A stretch of 64,000 bases of DNA. Source: Treponema sp. GTDB taxonomy: Bacteria > Spirochaetota > Spirochaetia > Treponematales > Treponemataceae. The stretch is from contig JAEEVR010000013.1 in assembly GCA_016290995.1 (NCBI GenBank), positions 1 through 64,000 of the forward strand. The letters run 5' to 3'. Positions 42,680 through 50,559 of this stretch are shown in pieces. The position numbers and the translations under genes are program-made. Position 1 is the stretch's first letter, and each line of letters begins with the position of its first letter. A model generated the notes under the pieces. The model saw only the letters and a list, made by a program, of their open reading frames with translations. It searched no databases and was not told the DNA's origin.

Positions 42680-43936
42680 ATGAATTTGGTGAATCTTCGC
42701 AACAAAATGAAGCCTCTTTTGGAAACGTCCATGCGGTCAAAAATTTTGGCCGCCTTTGTGGCTTCGTTCGCTTTCATCTACCACTTTTCATTCATGTGGG
42801 TATTTTATTCGCTGGGCGTTCTCCCGATGTTTTATTTTAACATCGGCAGCACCTTGCTTTTTACTGCCATGGGCGGCTTGGTGATTTCTTGGAGGCCGGC
42901 CTTTTGGATGTACGCCGTTTGCTTTTTGGAAGTCGTTGTCCATCAAATTTTGGCGGAATATTACATCGGCTCTCAAACGGATTTCCATTTTTTTATCTTG
43001 CTGATGGGAATGATTCCCTTCATCATTTTCTTTAATCATCCCAAGCTTTCGTTTTTGTTAGGTTCGTTTTCGTGCGCGATTTTTGTCGCGGTCGAAGTTA
43101 TGGCGCATTTGTTTACGCCGATATTCGAGCTTGACGAAAAAATGGTTTTTGTAATCAGGACGATAAACGTTTCTTTGTTCGCGGTCGTGATTTTGGCCCT
43201 TATCACTTTGTTCACGCTTTTCATTTTGTTCGTTGAGAACACTCACGTCTCGGAGATTCACGAACAGGCGCAAAAGATTCAGAGCCAGAACCAAAAGGTA
43301 ATCGAAATGCAGAACAACACGATTATCGGAATGGCCAACCTTGTCGAAAACCGCGACGTTGACACCGGCGAGCACGTAAAGAGAACTTCTTTCTACGTAA
43401 AAGTGCTTGCGATGGAAGCGCGAAAGACTCTTGAATACCAGCAGATATTGACGGACAGGTACATTGAGCTTTTGGTAAAGGCCGCGCCTATGCACGACAT
43501 TGGAAAGATTGTCGTTCCCGACGCGATTCTAAAAAAGCCCGGAAAGCTTACCCTTGACGAGTTCTTGCAAATCCAGCGCCATACGGTGGAAGGCGCCAGA
43601 ATCGTTCACGAAGTTCTTGAAGACAATTCAGATCCTGAGTACGTTCAGATGGCCGCCGACATCGCGCTTTGCCATCACGAAAAGTGGAACGGTTCCGGCT
43701 ACCCGCAGCAGTTGAGCGGATACGACATTCCTGTTTGCGCCCGCTTGATGGCGCTGGCCGACGTCTTTGACGCTTTGGTTTCTTTGCGCTGTTACAAAGA
43801 GCCCTTCTCTTGCGACGAGGCCTTCAAGATTATTGAAGAAGCCTCGGGCAAGCATTTTGATCCTGTCTTGGTTGAATGCTTCTTAAAGATTCGCGACAAG
43901 ATTGAAAACTACATCAAACTGAACCATATACAGTGA
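42680..43936 (+). CDS. Membrane-bound HD-GYP phosphodiesterase
   Basis: A 418-residue protein with about six N-terminal transmembrane helices (residues about 20-195) that may form a membrane sensor, a short coiled coil (HEQAQKIQSQNQKVIEMQ) and a C-terminal HD-GYP domain. All key motifs are intact: HDIGKIVVPDAILKKPG and HHEKWNGSGYPQQLSG. It should hydrolyse cyclic di-GMP. The start at 42680 has a TATAAT box nine bases upstream and only a weak GGA as ribosome site. It is divergent from signal peptidase and converges on the zinc pump gene with a 2 nt gap. Confidence 0.92.
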   Translation: MNLVNLRNKMKPLLETSMRSKILAAFVASFAFIYHFSFMWVFYSLGVLPMFYFNIGSTLLFTAMGGLVISWRPAFWMYAVCFLEVVVHQILAEYYIGSQTDFHFFILLMGMIPFIIFFNHPKLSFLLGSFSCAIFVAVEVMAHLFTPIFELDEKMVFVIRTINVSLFAVVILALITLFTLFILFVENTHVSEIHEQAQKIQSQNQKVIEMQNNTIIGMANLVENRDVDTGEHVKRTSFYVKVLAMEARKTLEYQQILTDRYIELLVKAAPMHDIGKIVVPDAILKKPGKLTLDEFLQIQRHTVEGARIVHEVLEDNSDPEYVQMAADIALCHHEKWNGSGYPQQLSGYDIPVCARLMALADVFDALVSLRCYKEPFSCDEAFKIIEEASGKHFDPVLVECFLKIRDKIENYIKLNHIQ

Positions 43937-43938
43937 CA

Positions 43939-45954
43939 TCAATTTTTTTCGCGCTTAAAAAAGCTTAGCCTAAGCGCGTTCAGCACCGCAAGGAACAAAA
44001 CTCCAACGTCTCCAAAAACCGCAAGCCACAAGTTGGCGATTCCAGGAACGGCAAGCGCCATTATTCCAAACTTGACCAGCAATGAAAGCGCGATGTTTTG
44101 CCAAACGACGCGCATCGTCTTTTTTGCGATTTTTATCGCGGCCGGAATTTTGTTCAAGTCGTCGTTCATTATGACAACGTCGGACGCTTCTATGGCCGCG
44201 TCGCTTCCAAGAGCGCCCATCGCGATTCCAACGTCGGCGCGGGCCAAGACAGGCGCGTCGTTGATTCCGTCTCCGGCAAACAAGGTTGGACCTTGCGCGA
44301 TAAGCTCTTCAACGCGCTTTACTTTGTCTTCGGGCAAAAGCTCCGCGGTGACTTGGTCAACGCCCAAGGCTTTTGCGGTGGCATCGGCCACAAGGCTTGC
44401 GTCTCCGGTAAGCATTACGGTTTTCTTTACGCCAACTTTTTTAAGGGCGGCCAAAGCGTCGCGGCTTGCTTCTTTAATTTTGTCGGAAATGACTATGTGG
44501 CCTTGGTAAACTTTGTCCACCGCAACGTGAACTATCGTTCCAACGTCTTCTTTTTGGCAGGGCGTTATGCCTTGAACGCCAAAGGCGGCCATCAATTTTA
44601 AGTTTCCGGCCAAAACTTCTTGTCCTTCTATTTTTACGCAGATTCCTTGGCCGCGGATTTCTTGTATGTCCTTAAGCGCGAGGCTGTCGCACTTGGGGCA
44701 GTGGTGGGCAAGCTTTAGCGATTTTGAAATCGGGTGCTCGGAATATTTTTCGGCGTGCGTGGCGATCGCGATCAATTCCTCTTGGTTGATTTTAGCGTCG
44801 GGGCTGGGATGAATTTCGTTGACCACAAAAACGCCTTGGGTCAAAGTTCCTGTCTTGTCAAAGGCCGCGATTTTTGCGCGCGACAAAAGCTCGATGTAAT
44901 TGCTGCCTTTAATCAAAATGCCTTTGCTTGACGCCAATCCGATTCCGCCGTAAAAGGAAAGGGGAACGGAAATGACCAAAGCGCAGGGGCAAGAGACGAC
45001 CAAGAACATAATCGCGCGGTAAATCCAGGTTGGCCATTGCGCGTTTGCGAATATCGGCGGAACGATTGCAACCAATACCGCGGCAAGGCAAACAAGCGGC
45101 GTGTAAACTCTTGCAAAGCGGGTGATGAATTTTTCGGCATGCGCTTTTTTGTCGGCCGCGTCTTCGACCAATTCCAAAATGCGGGAAACGCTGGATTCCT
45201 CCGCGCTCTTTGTTACCTTAACGGTTATCAAGCCCTGCTGGTTTACAAAGCCGGCCATTACAATCGATCCGCTTGTGATTTGGCGGGGAACGCTTTCGCC
45301 GGTCAAGGCGCTGGTGTCTACAAAAGAATCACCTTCGATTACCGTTCCGTCAAGCGGGACGCGCTCGCCGGGCTTTACTTGGATTGTGTCGCCGACTTGG
45401 ACTTCTTCAGGGGCTACTTGGACAAAGGCTCCGTCGCGAAGGACAAAGGCCTTGTCCGGCCGCAAACCTACCAGGCTTTGGATTGAGTCGCGCGACTTGT
45501 CAACCGCGTAGTCTTCAAACCATTCGCCAACTTGGTAAAAAAGCATTACGGCAACCGCTTCCGGATATTCGCCGATTGCGATTGCGGCGATCGAGGCGAC
45601 GGCCATCAAAAATTGCTCGTCGAATATTTGTCCGCGCGAAATGTTTTTTATGGACGAAATCAGAACGTCCTTTCCGCAAAGCAAATAGGCGGCGGCAAAC
45701 AAAAGAAGCTTGACTGCGTTAAAAATTTCCGGAGCTTGCGCCACGTCGGAAAGGCGAGAGGTAAAGGCGCGTTCGGCCCCGGGTATGTGTTCCAAAAGGA
45801 GCGCGACGACAAAGAGGCTTGCGGCTACGATTATTTTTTTGAGGCCGCCTTCTTCCTCGCCGTGGCAGCAGCAGTGGCCGCCGTGGTCATGTTCTTCGTG
45901 GTGATGATGCTCGTGATTATGTTCGTGTTCGTGATCGTGGCAGTGACAACTCAT
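43939..45954 (-). CDS. zntA: Zinc/cadmium/lead-type P1B ATPase
   Basis: A 671-residue metal-exporting ATPase. Transmembrane motif SCPCALV, phosphorylation site DKTGTLT, EHPIS and GDGINDAPVLARADVGIAMG are all present. The usual N-terminal CxxC metal-binding domain is replaced by a His/Cys-rich tail (MSCHCHDHEHEHNHEHHHH and GGHCCCHGEEEGG). A further CPKC pair sits in the nucleotide-binding domain (LAHHCPKCDSLAL), an unusual extra metal-site candidate. It lies 11 nt after the ArsR regulator gene under a regulated promoter. The AGGAGG site is strong. Zn2+ or Cd2+ is the likely substrate from the CPC motif and regulator type. Confidence 0.94.
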   Translation of the reverse strand: MSCHCHDHEHEHNHEHHHHEEHDHGGHCCCHGEEEGGLKKIIVAASLFVVALLLEHIPGAERAFTSRLSDVAQAPEIFNAVKLLLFAAAYLLCGKDVLISSIKNISRGQIFDEQFLMAVASIAAIAIGEYPEAVAVMLFYQVGEWFEDYAVDKSRDSIQSLVGLRPDKAFVLRDGAFVQVAPEEVQVGDTIQVKPGERVPLDGTVIEGDSFVDTSALTGESVPRQITSGSIVMAGFVNQQGLITVKVTKSAEESSVSRILELVEDAADKKAHAEKFITRFARVYTPLVCLAAVLVAIVPPIFANAQWPTWIYRAIMFLVVSCPCALVISVPLSFYGGIGLASSKGILIKGSNYIELLSRAKIAAFDKTGTLTQGVFVVNEIHPSPDAKINQEELIAIATHAEKYSEHPISKSLKLAHHCPKCDSLALKDIQEIRGQGICVKIEGQEVLAGNLKLMAAFGVQGITPCQKEDVGTIVHVAVDKVYQGHIVISDKIKEASRDALAALKKVGVKKTVMLTGDASLVADATAKALGVDQVTAELLPEDKVKRVEELIAQGPTLFAGDGINDAPVLARADVGIAMGALGSDAAIEASDVVIMNDDLNKIPAAIKIAKKTMRVVWQNIALSLLVKFGIMALAVPGIANLWLAVFGDVGVLFLAVLNALRLSFFKREKN

Positions 45955-45965
45955 TATTGTTCCTC

Positions 45966-46271
45966 CTATTCGTTTACGTGATCGAGGCCTTGGTTCAAAA
46001 TTGACGCGACATGCGTGTCTGCGAGAGAATATATGCTAAGCTTTCCGTCGCGCTCGGCCTTGATAAGGCGGCTGGTTTTTAGAATGCGCAGCTGGTGGCT
46101 TATCGCCGACTGGGTCATGTTTAGAGCCGCCGCGATTTCGTTGACGGAACGCTCGCCCTCCAAAAGGGTAAAAAGTATTTTTATTCGAGTCGAGTCGCCG
46201 AAAATCTTGAAAAGTTCCGACAAGTCAATCAGCGTGTTTTCGTCCGGCGTTCCAGCCGTTTTTTTTGCCAT
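45966..46271 (-). CDS. ArsR/SmtB-family metal-sensing repressor
   Basis: A 101-residue winged-helix repressor. SELFKIFGDSTRIKILFTLLE is the family N-terminal signature, and the recognition helix lies in LNMTQSAISHQLRILKTSRL. A conserved Cys in the ELCxCD metal motif is absent, but DTHVASILNQGLDHVNE near the C-terminus (Asp, His, His, Glu) is the alpha5 site used by zinc sensors such as SmtB, CzrA and ZntR-type ArsR proteins. It therefore probably senses Zn2+ and releases the promoter of itself and zntA. An inverted repeat operator overlaps the transcription start. Confidence 0.92.
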   Translation of the reverse strand: MAKKTAGTPDENTLIDLSELFKIFGDSTRIKILFTLLEGERSVNEIAAALNMTQSAISHQLRILKTSRLIKAERDGKLSIYSLADTHVASILNQGLDHVNE

Positions 46272-46298
46272 AGCCGCCTCCTTGTAGTTTTAGTATTG

Positions 46299-46324
46299 AA
46301 CATATGAACAAATGCTCATATGTT
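46299..46324. promoter_or_regulatory. ArsR/SmtB-type operator
   Basis: AACATATGA (46299-46307) and TCATATGTT (46316-46324) form a perfect 9 bp inverted repeat with an 8 bp spacer. The inner part ATATGA-n8-TCATAT is the classic SmtB/ArsR operator form. It covers the predicted transcription start of arsR-zntA. Confidence 0.75.
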
Positions 46325-46327
46325 TGT

Positions 46328-46356
46328 AGTATAAGGCGCGGTGGAGAAATTGTCAA
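46328..46356 (-). promoter_or_regulatory. Promoter of the arsR-zntA operon
   Basis: On the minus strand a perfect TTGACA (46356-46351), 17 bp, TATACT (46333-46328), immediately upstream of the operator. Confidence 0.8.
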
Positions 46357-46389
46357 GAGGGACGTTTGCGCTCACGCACAAACTCCGCT

Positions 46390-47154
46390 TTACAGCAGCC
46401 GCTCGATCCAGCGGGCGACGCCGTCTTCTTGGTTGGAGGCGCAGATTTCGTCGGCGATTTGCTTTACTTCGGCGATGGCGTTTTGCATGGCGATTCCCCG
46501 GCCGCAAAATTTAAGCATGCCGATGTCGTTAAAGTCGTCGCCAAAGGCCGCGATTTTTTCTTGGGGAATGTTCAGGCTGGAACGCAGCTCTTGTATCGCG
46601 CGCTCTTTTGTGGCTCCGCTTTTGCTAAGCTTGAACCAAGGAATATCGGAAAAGGGGTGGGTGTCCAAGCCTTGGATTCCAGACCGTTCCACGATGGCGG
46701 AAACTTTTTCTTTGTCCAAAGTCTGGACACAAAGCTTCATGCAGGATTGCGAAAAGTTTTTGAAGTCGTTGTAAGTCCAAAACTTGTCGGAAAATCCTTC
46801 TTTTGAATTTGAGTAAAGACCGCTTTCGTTGTCTATCGTGATGGAACCGCTGTCGCCCATGACGTCCAAGGCGGCGTTGAGCAGCGCTTGCGTTTCTTCT
46901 ATCGAAAATTCGCAGGAATAAATTTTTTGGCCCTTGAGAGTGGCCAAGCCGCCGCCGTTGGTTATCAAAATGTCGGGGCTGATTCCTTCTAAAAAATTAA
47001 GGACGTTTGTTCTTGCCCGCGAGGTGGAAATGCCAAAAAGGATTCCTTTTTTTTGCGCGGCGGCGATAATTTCTTTTGTGTAGTCGGAGATTGTTTTGTC
47101 GTCTCGGAACAGCGTTCCGTCCAAGTCAGAAAGTATTAAAGAGATGTTTTCCAT
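46390..47154 (-). CDS. Cof-type HAD-superfamily phosphatase
   Basis: A 254-residue cytoplasmic hydrolase. Motif I is LSDLDGTLFRDD with the nucleophilic Asp, motif II is GISTSRARTNV, and the C-terminal motif is IAAFGDDFNDIGMLKFCGRG followed by AMQNA. The large C2B-type cap domain in between identifies the Cof/YbiV group, which dephosphorylates sugar phosphates, pyridoxal phosphate or FMN. It is monocistronic. The specific substrate cannot be inferred. Confidence 0.9.
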   Translation of the reverse strand: MENISLILSDLDGTLFRDDKTISDYTKEIIAAAQKKGILFGISTSRARTNVLNFLEGISPDILITNGGGLATLKGQKIYSCEFSIEETQALLNAALDVMGDSGSITIDNESGLYSNSKEGFSDKFWTYNDFKNFSQSCMKLCVQTLDKEKVSAIVERSGIQGLDTHPFSDIPWFKLSKSGATKERAIQELRSSLNIPQEKIAAFGDDFNDIGMLKFCGRGIAMQNAIAEVKQIADEICASNQEDGVARWIERLL

Positions 47155-47274
47155 AATCCATTATGAATGATTTTGTAATTTTGCGCAAGAGCCGCTCGTG
47201 TTTACGAACGAAGGACTGCGATTGTTTGTTCGAGCGGTCTCACCGCGTCCGCTGGACGCTGCATAACATTTCCA

Positions 47275-47304
47275 CTGGCAAAATCGCGCGAAACGCGCTA
47301 CAAT
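47275..47304 (+). promoter_or_regulatory. Predicted leaderless promoter of the GNAT gene
   Basis: CTGGCA (47275-47280), 18 bp, TACAAT (47299-47304), then six bases to the ATG. The spacer contains TCGCGCGAAACGCG, also seen upstream of the HD phosphohydrolase at 1536 and, in a diverged form, upstream of the aminopeptidase at 48136. Confidence 0.5.
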
Positions 47305-47310
47305 TCCCCC

Positions 47311-47787
47311 ATGGACAAAAAAATAGAAATCCGCCTTGCGACAATCGCGGATTATGACGGAATATTGGAATTGTGGAACAGCGAGGAGCAAAGCCGCCGC
47401 GCTATGAACCCCGTTGACGACAGCCGCGAGGGAATCGAGCGCTACATGAAGCGCAACCCCAACACTTGCTTTGTGGCGACGCTAAAGGACGGAACGGGCG
47501 ACGCGGCTCAAATAATCGGGGTTATTCTTACAGGCCACGACGGAAGGCGCGCGATAATCCACCATATGTGCGTTCACCCGGACTTTCGCCGCGGGGGAAT
47601 AGCCGCCCAGCTTGTCGCCAAGGCCGAAGAAGCCTTGCGCGCGGAGGGCATAAATAAAATTTTTGGGCTTGTCTTTAAGGACAATGAGGCCGCCAACGCC
47701 TTTTGGGAAAGGCAAGGCTACACGCTGCGAACAAACCTCAATTACCGCAACAAAAGCTTGAACGCCGCCGTTCCGCAAGGGGAATAA
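47311..47787 (+). CDS. GNAT-family N-acetyltransferase
   Basis: A 158-residue cytoplasmic acetyltransferase. The acetyl-CoA site motif A is HHMCVHPDFRRGGIAAQLVA (R/QxxGxG/A form), and motif B is GLVFKDNEAANAFWERQGYT. It resembles RimI-like and general GNAT enzymes. The N-terminal EIRLATIADYDGILELWN is the usual first strand and helix. The acceptor is unknown. The start at 47311 has no Shine-Dalgarno sequence and follows a -10 box by six bases. Confidence 0.9.
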   Translation: MDKKIEIRLATIADYDGILELWNSEEQSRRAMNPVDDSREGIERYMKRNPNTCFVATLKDGTGDAAQIIGVILTGHDGRRAIIHHMCVHPDFRRGGIAAQLVAKAEEALRAEGINKIFGLVFKDNEAANAFWERQGYTLRTNLNYRNKSLNAAVPQGE

Positions 47788-48135
47788 AATGGCCGCGTTT
47801 CCACCGTTCCTGTGGAAAATTTTGTTGAAATTTGTGGAAAATTTGTTGAAACAAAACTTGTCAATACCTATTCGTTTGTCAATTAAAAATAAAATTAGCG
47901 GAAATCCGTTTTTTGAATTTTTAATTACTTATAATATAAAGAATTAAAACCGTCAATAACGAAAATAACAAAATTTCTCTAAATAGCGGTTTTACAAAGA
48001 AATAAAAATTTATAAAAAATTTTCAACTTTTTTTGTGGGAAAATTGTGGAAAATTCCGCTCCCGCCGTTGAAAACAAGGCGGCAAGCGTTATTTCCACTA
48101 GCAAAATCACGCAAACCGTGATAGAATATTCTATT
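47788..48135. other. AT-rich intergenic region with DnaA-box-like repeats
   Basis: This 348 bp gap holds no gene. Three exact TGTGGAAAA sequences (47811-47819, 47833-47841, 48045-48053) and one TGTGGGAAAA (48034-48043) occur; TTTTCCACA fits the relaxed DnaA-box consensus TTWTNCACA. The first two copies are part of an imperfect 22 bp tandem repeat, each followed by TTTGTTGAAA. Between the two clusters is a run of almost pure A/T. At the right end lies the aminopeptidase promoter with a 14 bp palindrome, ATAGAATATTCTAT (48121-48134). It could be a DnaA-binding locus or only a promoter region. Confidence 0.45.
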
Positions 48136-49545
48136 ATGGAAAAGAAAAACGCTTGGCTAAAGTACGACAATACAAAGCAGGTTATGGACTTTGCGGAGGA
48201 TTACCGCAATTTTATCTCTAAAAACAAGATTGAGCGCGAATGCGCGGCTTTTTTTATCCAGCAGGCCCGCAAAGACGGCTATATTTCGTTGGAAGAGGCC
48301 CGTTCCAAGGGCAAAAAGCTAAAATGCGGCGACAAGGTTTACGCAAGCGCGATGGGCAAAATCGTGGCCCTTTTCCAAATCGGAAAAAAGCCGCTTGAAG
48401 CCGGAATGAACATTTTGGGCGCGCATATCGATTCGCCCCGCCTGGACATAAAGCAAAATCCCCTTTACGAGGACAACGGCCTGGCCCTTTTGGACACCCA
48501 CTATTACGGCGGAATCAAAAAGTACCAGTGGGTCACGCTCCCTTTGGCGCTGCACGGAGTTGTGGCCAAAAAGGACGGAACGGTAGTCAACGTCGTGATC
48601 GGCGAGGACAACAAGGAAGGCGTTTTGGGCGTCAGCGACTTGTTGATCCATCTTAGCGCCGACCAGCTGGAAAAGCGGGGCAACAAGGTTGTCGAAGGCG
48701 AGGCGCTTAACATTTTGGTCGGAAGCATCCCTCTAAAGGCCGCGCCTTCAAAGGCTGCAAAAGACGGCAAGGACGGAGCCAAGAAAAATCCAGTAAAGGA
48801 AAACATCCTGAAAATTCTCAAGAAAAAATACGGCATCGACGAAGAGGACTTTTTGAGCGCCGAGCTTGAAGCGGTTCCTGCCGGCGAGGCCAAAAATTAC
48901 GGTTTGGACAACTCTATGATTATGGCTTACGGCCAGGACGACAAGGTTTGCGCCTACCCGTCGTGGCGCGCGATCCAAGGCTTGCCCAAGACCGACAGAA
49001 CCGCCGTTTGCCTTTTGGTTGACAAAGAGGAAATCGGCTCGGTTGGCGCCACTGGAATGCATTCGCGCTTTTTTGAAAACGCCGTGGCCGAAGTTTACGA
49101 GCTTTGCGGCGGATACAGCGAGCTTGCCTTGCGCCGAGCGTTGGCCAATTCCAACATGCTTTCAAGCGACGTAAGCGCCGCCTTTGACCCCAACTACCCT
49201 GACGTGATGGAAAAAAAGAACGCTTGCTTTTTTTGCCATGGAATCGCGCTCAACAAGTTTACAGGCTCTCGCGGAAAGAGCGGCTCCAACGACGCCAACG
49301 CGGAATTTGTCGCCAAGGTTCGCAAAATCTTTGACGACGCGGACGCTTCGTTCCAAATATGCGAGCTTGGAAAAGTTGACCAAGGCGGCGGCGGAACGAT
49401 CGCCTACATTATGGCCAACTACGGCATGAACGTAATTGACAGCGGCGTCGGCGTCTTGAACATGCACGCGCCCTGGGAAATAACAAGCAAGGTTGACATC
49501 TACGAATCATTCAAGGGCTACCGCGCTTTTTTGCTTAACGCGTAG
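48136..49545 (+). CDS. M18-family aminopeptidase
   Basis: A 469-residue dizinc metallopeptidase of the M18 (aspartyl aminopeptidase/ApeB) family. Metal and catalytic motifs visible are GAHIDSPRLDIK (His, Asp), VDKEEIGSVGATGMHS (catalytic Glu pair) and CHGIALNKFTGS near the C-terminus. It removes N-terminal residues from peptides in the cytoplasm. The ATG at 48136 is chosen: the in-frame extension to 48046 reads through the promoter region and lacks homology. No Shine-Dalgarno sequence is visible, and a TAGAAT box lies eight bases upstream. An HD-GYP gene follows after 22 nt. Confidence 0.92.
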   Translation: MEKKNAWLKYDNTKQVMDFAEDYRNFISKNKIERECAAFFIQQARKDGYISLEEARSKGKKLKCGDKVYASAMGKIVALFQIGKKPLEAGMNILGAHIDSPRLDIKQNPLYEDNGLALLDTHYYGGIKKYQWVTLPLALHGVVAKKDGTVVNVVIGEDNKEGVLGVSDLLIHLSADQLEKRGNKVVEGEALNILVGSIPLKAAPSKAAKDGKDGAKKNPVKENILKILKKKYGIDEEDFLSAELEAVPAGEAKNYGLDNSMIMAYGQDDKVCAYPSWRAIQGLPKTDRTAVCLLVDKEEIGSVGATGMHSRFFENAVAEVYELCGGYSELALRRALANSNMLSSDVSAAFDPNYPDVMEKKNACFFCHGIALNKFTGSRGKSGSNDANAEFVAKVRKIFDDADASFQICELGKVDQGGGGTIAYIMANYGMNVIDSGVGVLNMHAPWEITSKVDIYESFKGYRAFLLNA

Positions 49546-49567
49546 AAGGCGCGCCTAGGAGTAAGTT

Positions 49568-50467
49568 ATGAGGTTTGATTCGCAATCAATAATTTTTATT
49601 ATGATCATCGCCGGCGCGGTTTTGATGCAGTGGAACATCATCCGCTACGCCTTGTTCCTTAGCGGAATGAGCGACGTTATTTCTTTGGGCGACAAAAAGT
49701 CCACGGCCTTGCGCGCGTTGGGCTTGGTTCTTTTGCTTTTCTTTTTGCTGGGTTACGTATTTACAGCGGTCTTTGGTTCGCCCGACTTTATGATGGGCGG
49801 CATTCTTTTTGGCGGAAGCATTTTTGTTTGGATTGTCTTGAACATTATGTTCAACTTGACGGATGTCGTCAAAAATCGAACGCTTGAAATTTCGGAAATG
49901 CTTATCGGCATGATCGAAGCGCGCGACCCCAACCTTAGCGGCCACAGCGTTTACGTCCGCAACCTTACAAAACTTTTGTACAAGCATTTGCCAATGTCGC
50001 TAAAGCATAAAATAAATCCTGTAAGCATCGAGTACGCCGCCCTTATGCACGACGTTGGAAAGCTTGCCGTTCCCGAAGCGATTTTAAACAAGCCCGTCGG
50101 CCTTGACGAAGACGAATGGAAGGTTATGAAAACCCATCCGGACGCCGGCGTAAAAATGCTCGCTCCGATAAAAACTTTTGACATCATCATGCCGTGGATC
50201 AAGTACCACCACGAGCGCATTGACGGAGGCGGCTATTACGGCCTTAAAGGAAAGGAAATTCCCTTGGAAGCCAAAATCATTTGCGTGGCCGACAGCTATT
50301 CCGCCATTACGATGAGGCGCGCCTACAAGGACGCGAAATCTTACGACGAGGCTGTCGCGATTCTGCGAGACAACGCCGGAACGCAGTTTGACACGCAACT
50401 GGTGGACATATTCGTTTCAATACCAAGAAATGAAGTCGAAGCCTGCAAGCCAAGAAACGCTTTCTAA
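49568..50467 (+). CDS. Membrane HD-GYP-related protein with GYY motif
   Basis: A 299-residue protein with three N-terminal transmembrane helices (residues about 8-100) and a cytoplasmic HD-GYP domain. The HD pair is intact (ALMHDVGKLAVPEAILNKP) and the second histidine motif is present (YHHERIDGGGYYGLKG), but the proline of GYP is replaced by tyrosine. The GYP motif contributes to cyclic di-GMP binding, so affinity or specificity could differ. The start at 49568 has an AGGAG site. It follows the aminopeptidase gene by 22 nt, likely in the same transcript. Confidence 0.88.
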   Translation: MRFDSQSIIFIMIIAGAVLMQWNIIRYALFLSGMSDVISLGDKKSTALRALGLVLLLFFLLGYVFTAVFGSPDFMMGGILFGGSIFVWIVLNIMFNLTDVVKNRTLEISEMLIGMIEARDPNLSGHSVYVRNLTKLLYKHLPMSLKHKINPVSIEYAALMHDVGKLAVPEAILNKPVGLDEDEWKVMKTHPDAGVKMLAPIKTFDIIMPWIKYHHERIDGGGYYGLKGKEIPLEAKIICVADSYSAITMRRAYKDAKSYDEAVAILRDNAGTQFDTQLVDIFVSIPRNEVEACKPRNAF

Positions 50468-50485
50468 ATCGATTGATTTTCAGGC

Positions 50486-50517
50486 AAAAAAAACGGCCCG
50501 CGAAACATCGCGGGCCG
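50486..50517 (-). terminator. Intrinsic terminator after pckG
   Basis: CGGCCCGCG (50494-50502), 6 nt loop, CGCGGGCCG (50509-50517), with eight T on the minus strand after the stem. It may also slow transcription arriving from the HD-GYP gene on the plus strand. Confidence 0.8.
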
Positions 50518-50559
50518 TCGTTTTATTGCCGGGTCGCCCCGACAATTTTTTTGACGTTT

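Noticed and set aside
47190-47240. CCGCTCG...CGAGCGG inverted repeat resembling that at 12710-12754
   Set aside because: Only the 7 bp arms match; the loop sequences differ and no further copies were seen, so a repeat family is not supported.
48046-48135. Upstream extension of the M18 aminopeptidase
   Set aside because: Reads through the promoter and repeat region; the conserved protein begins at 48136.
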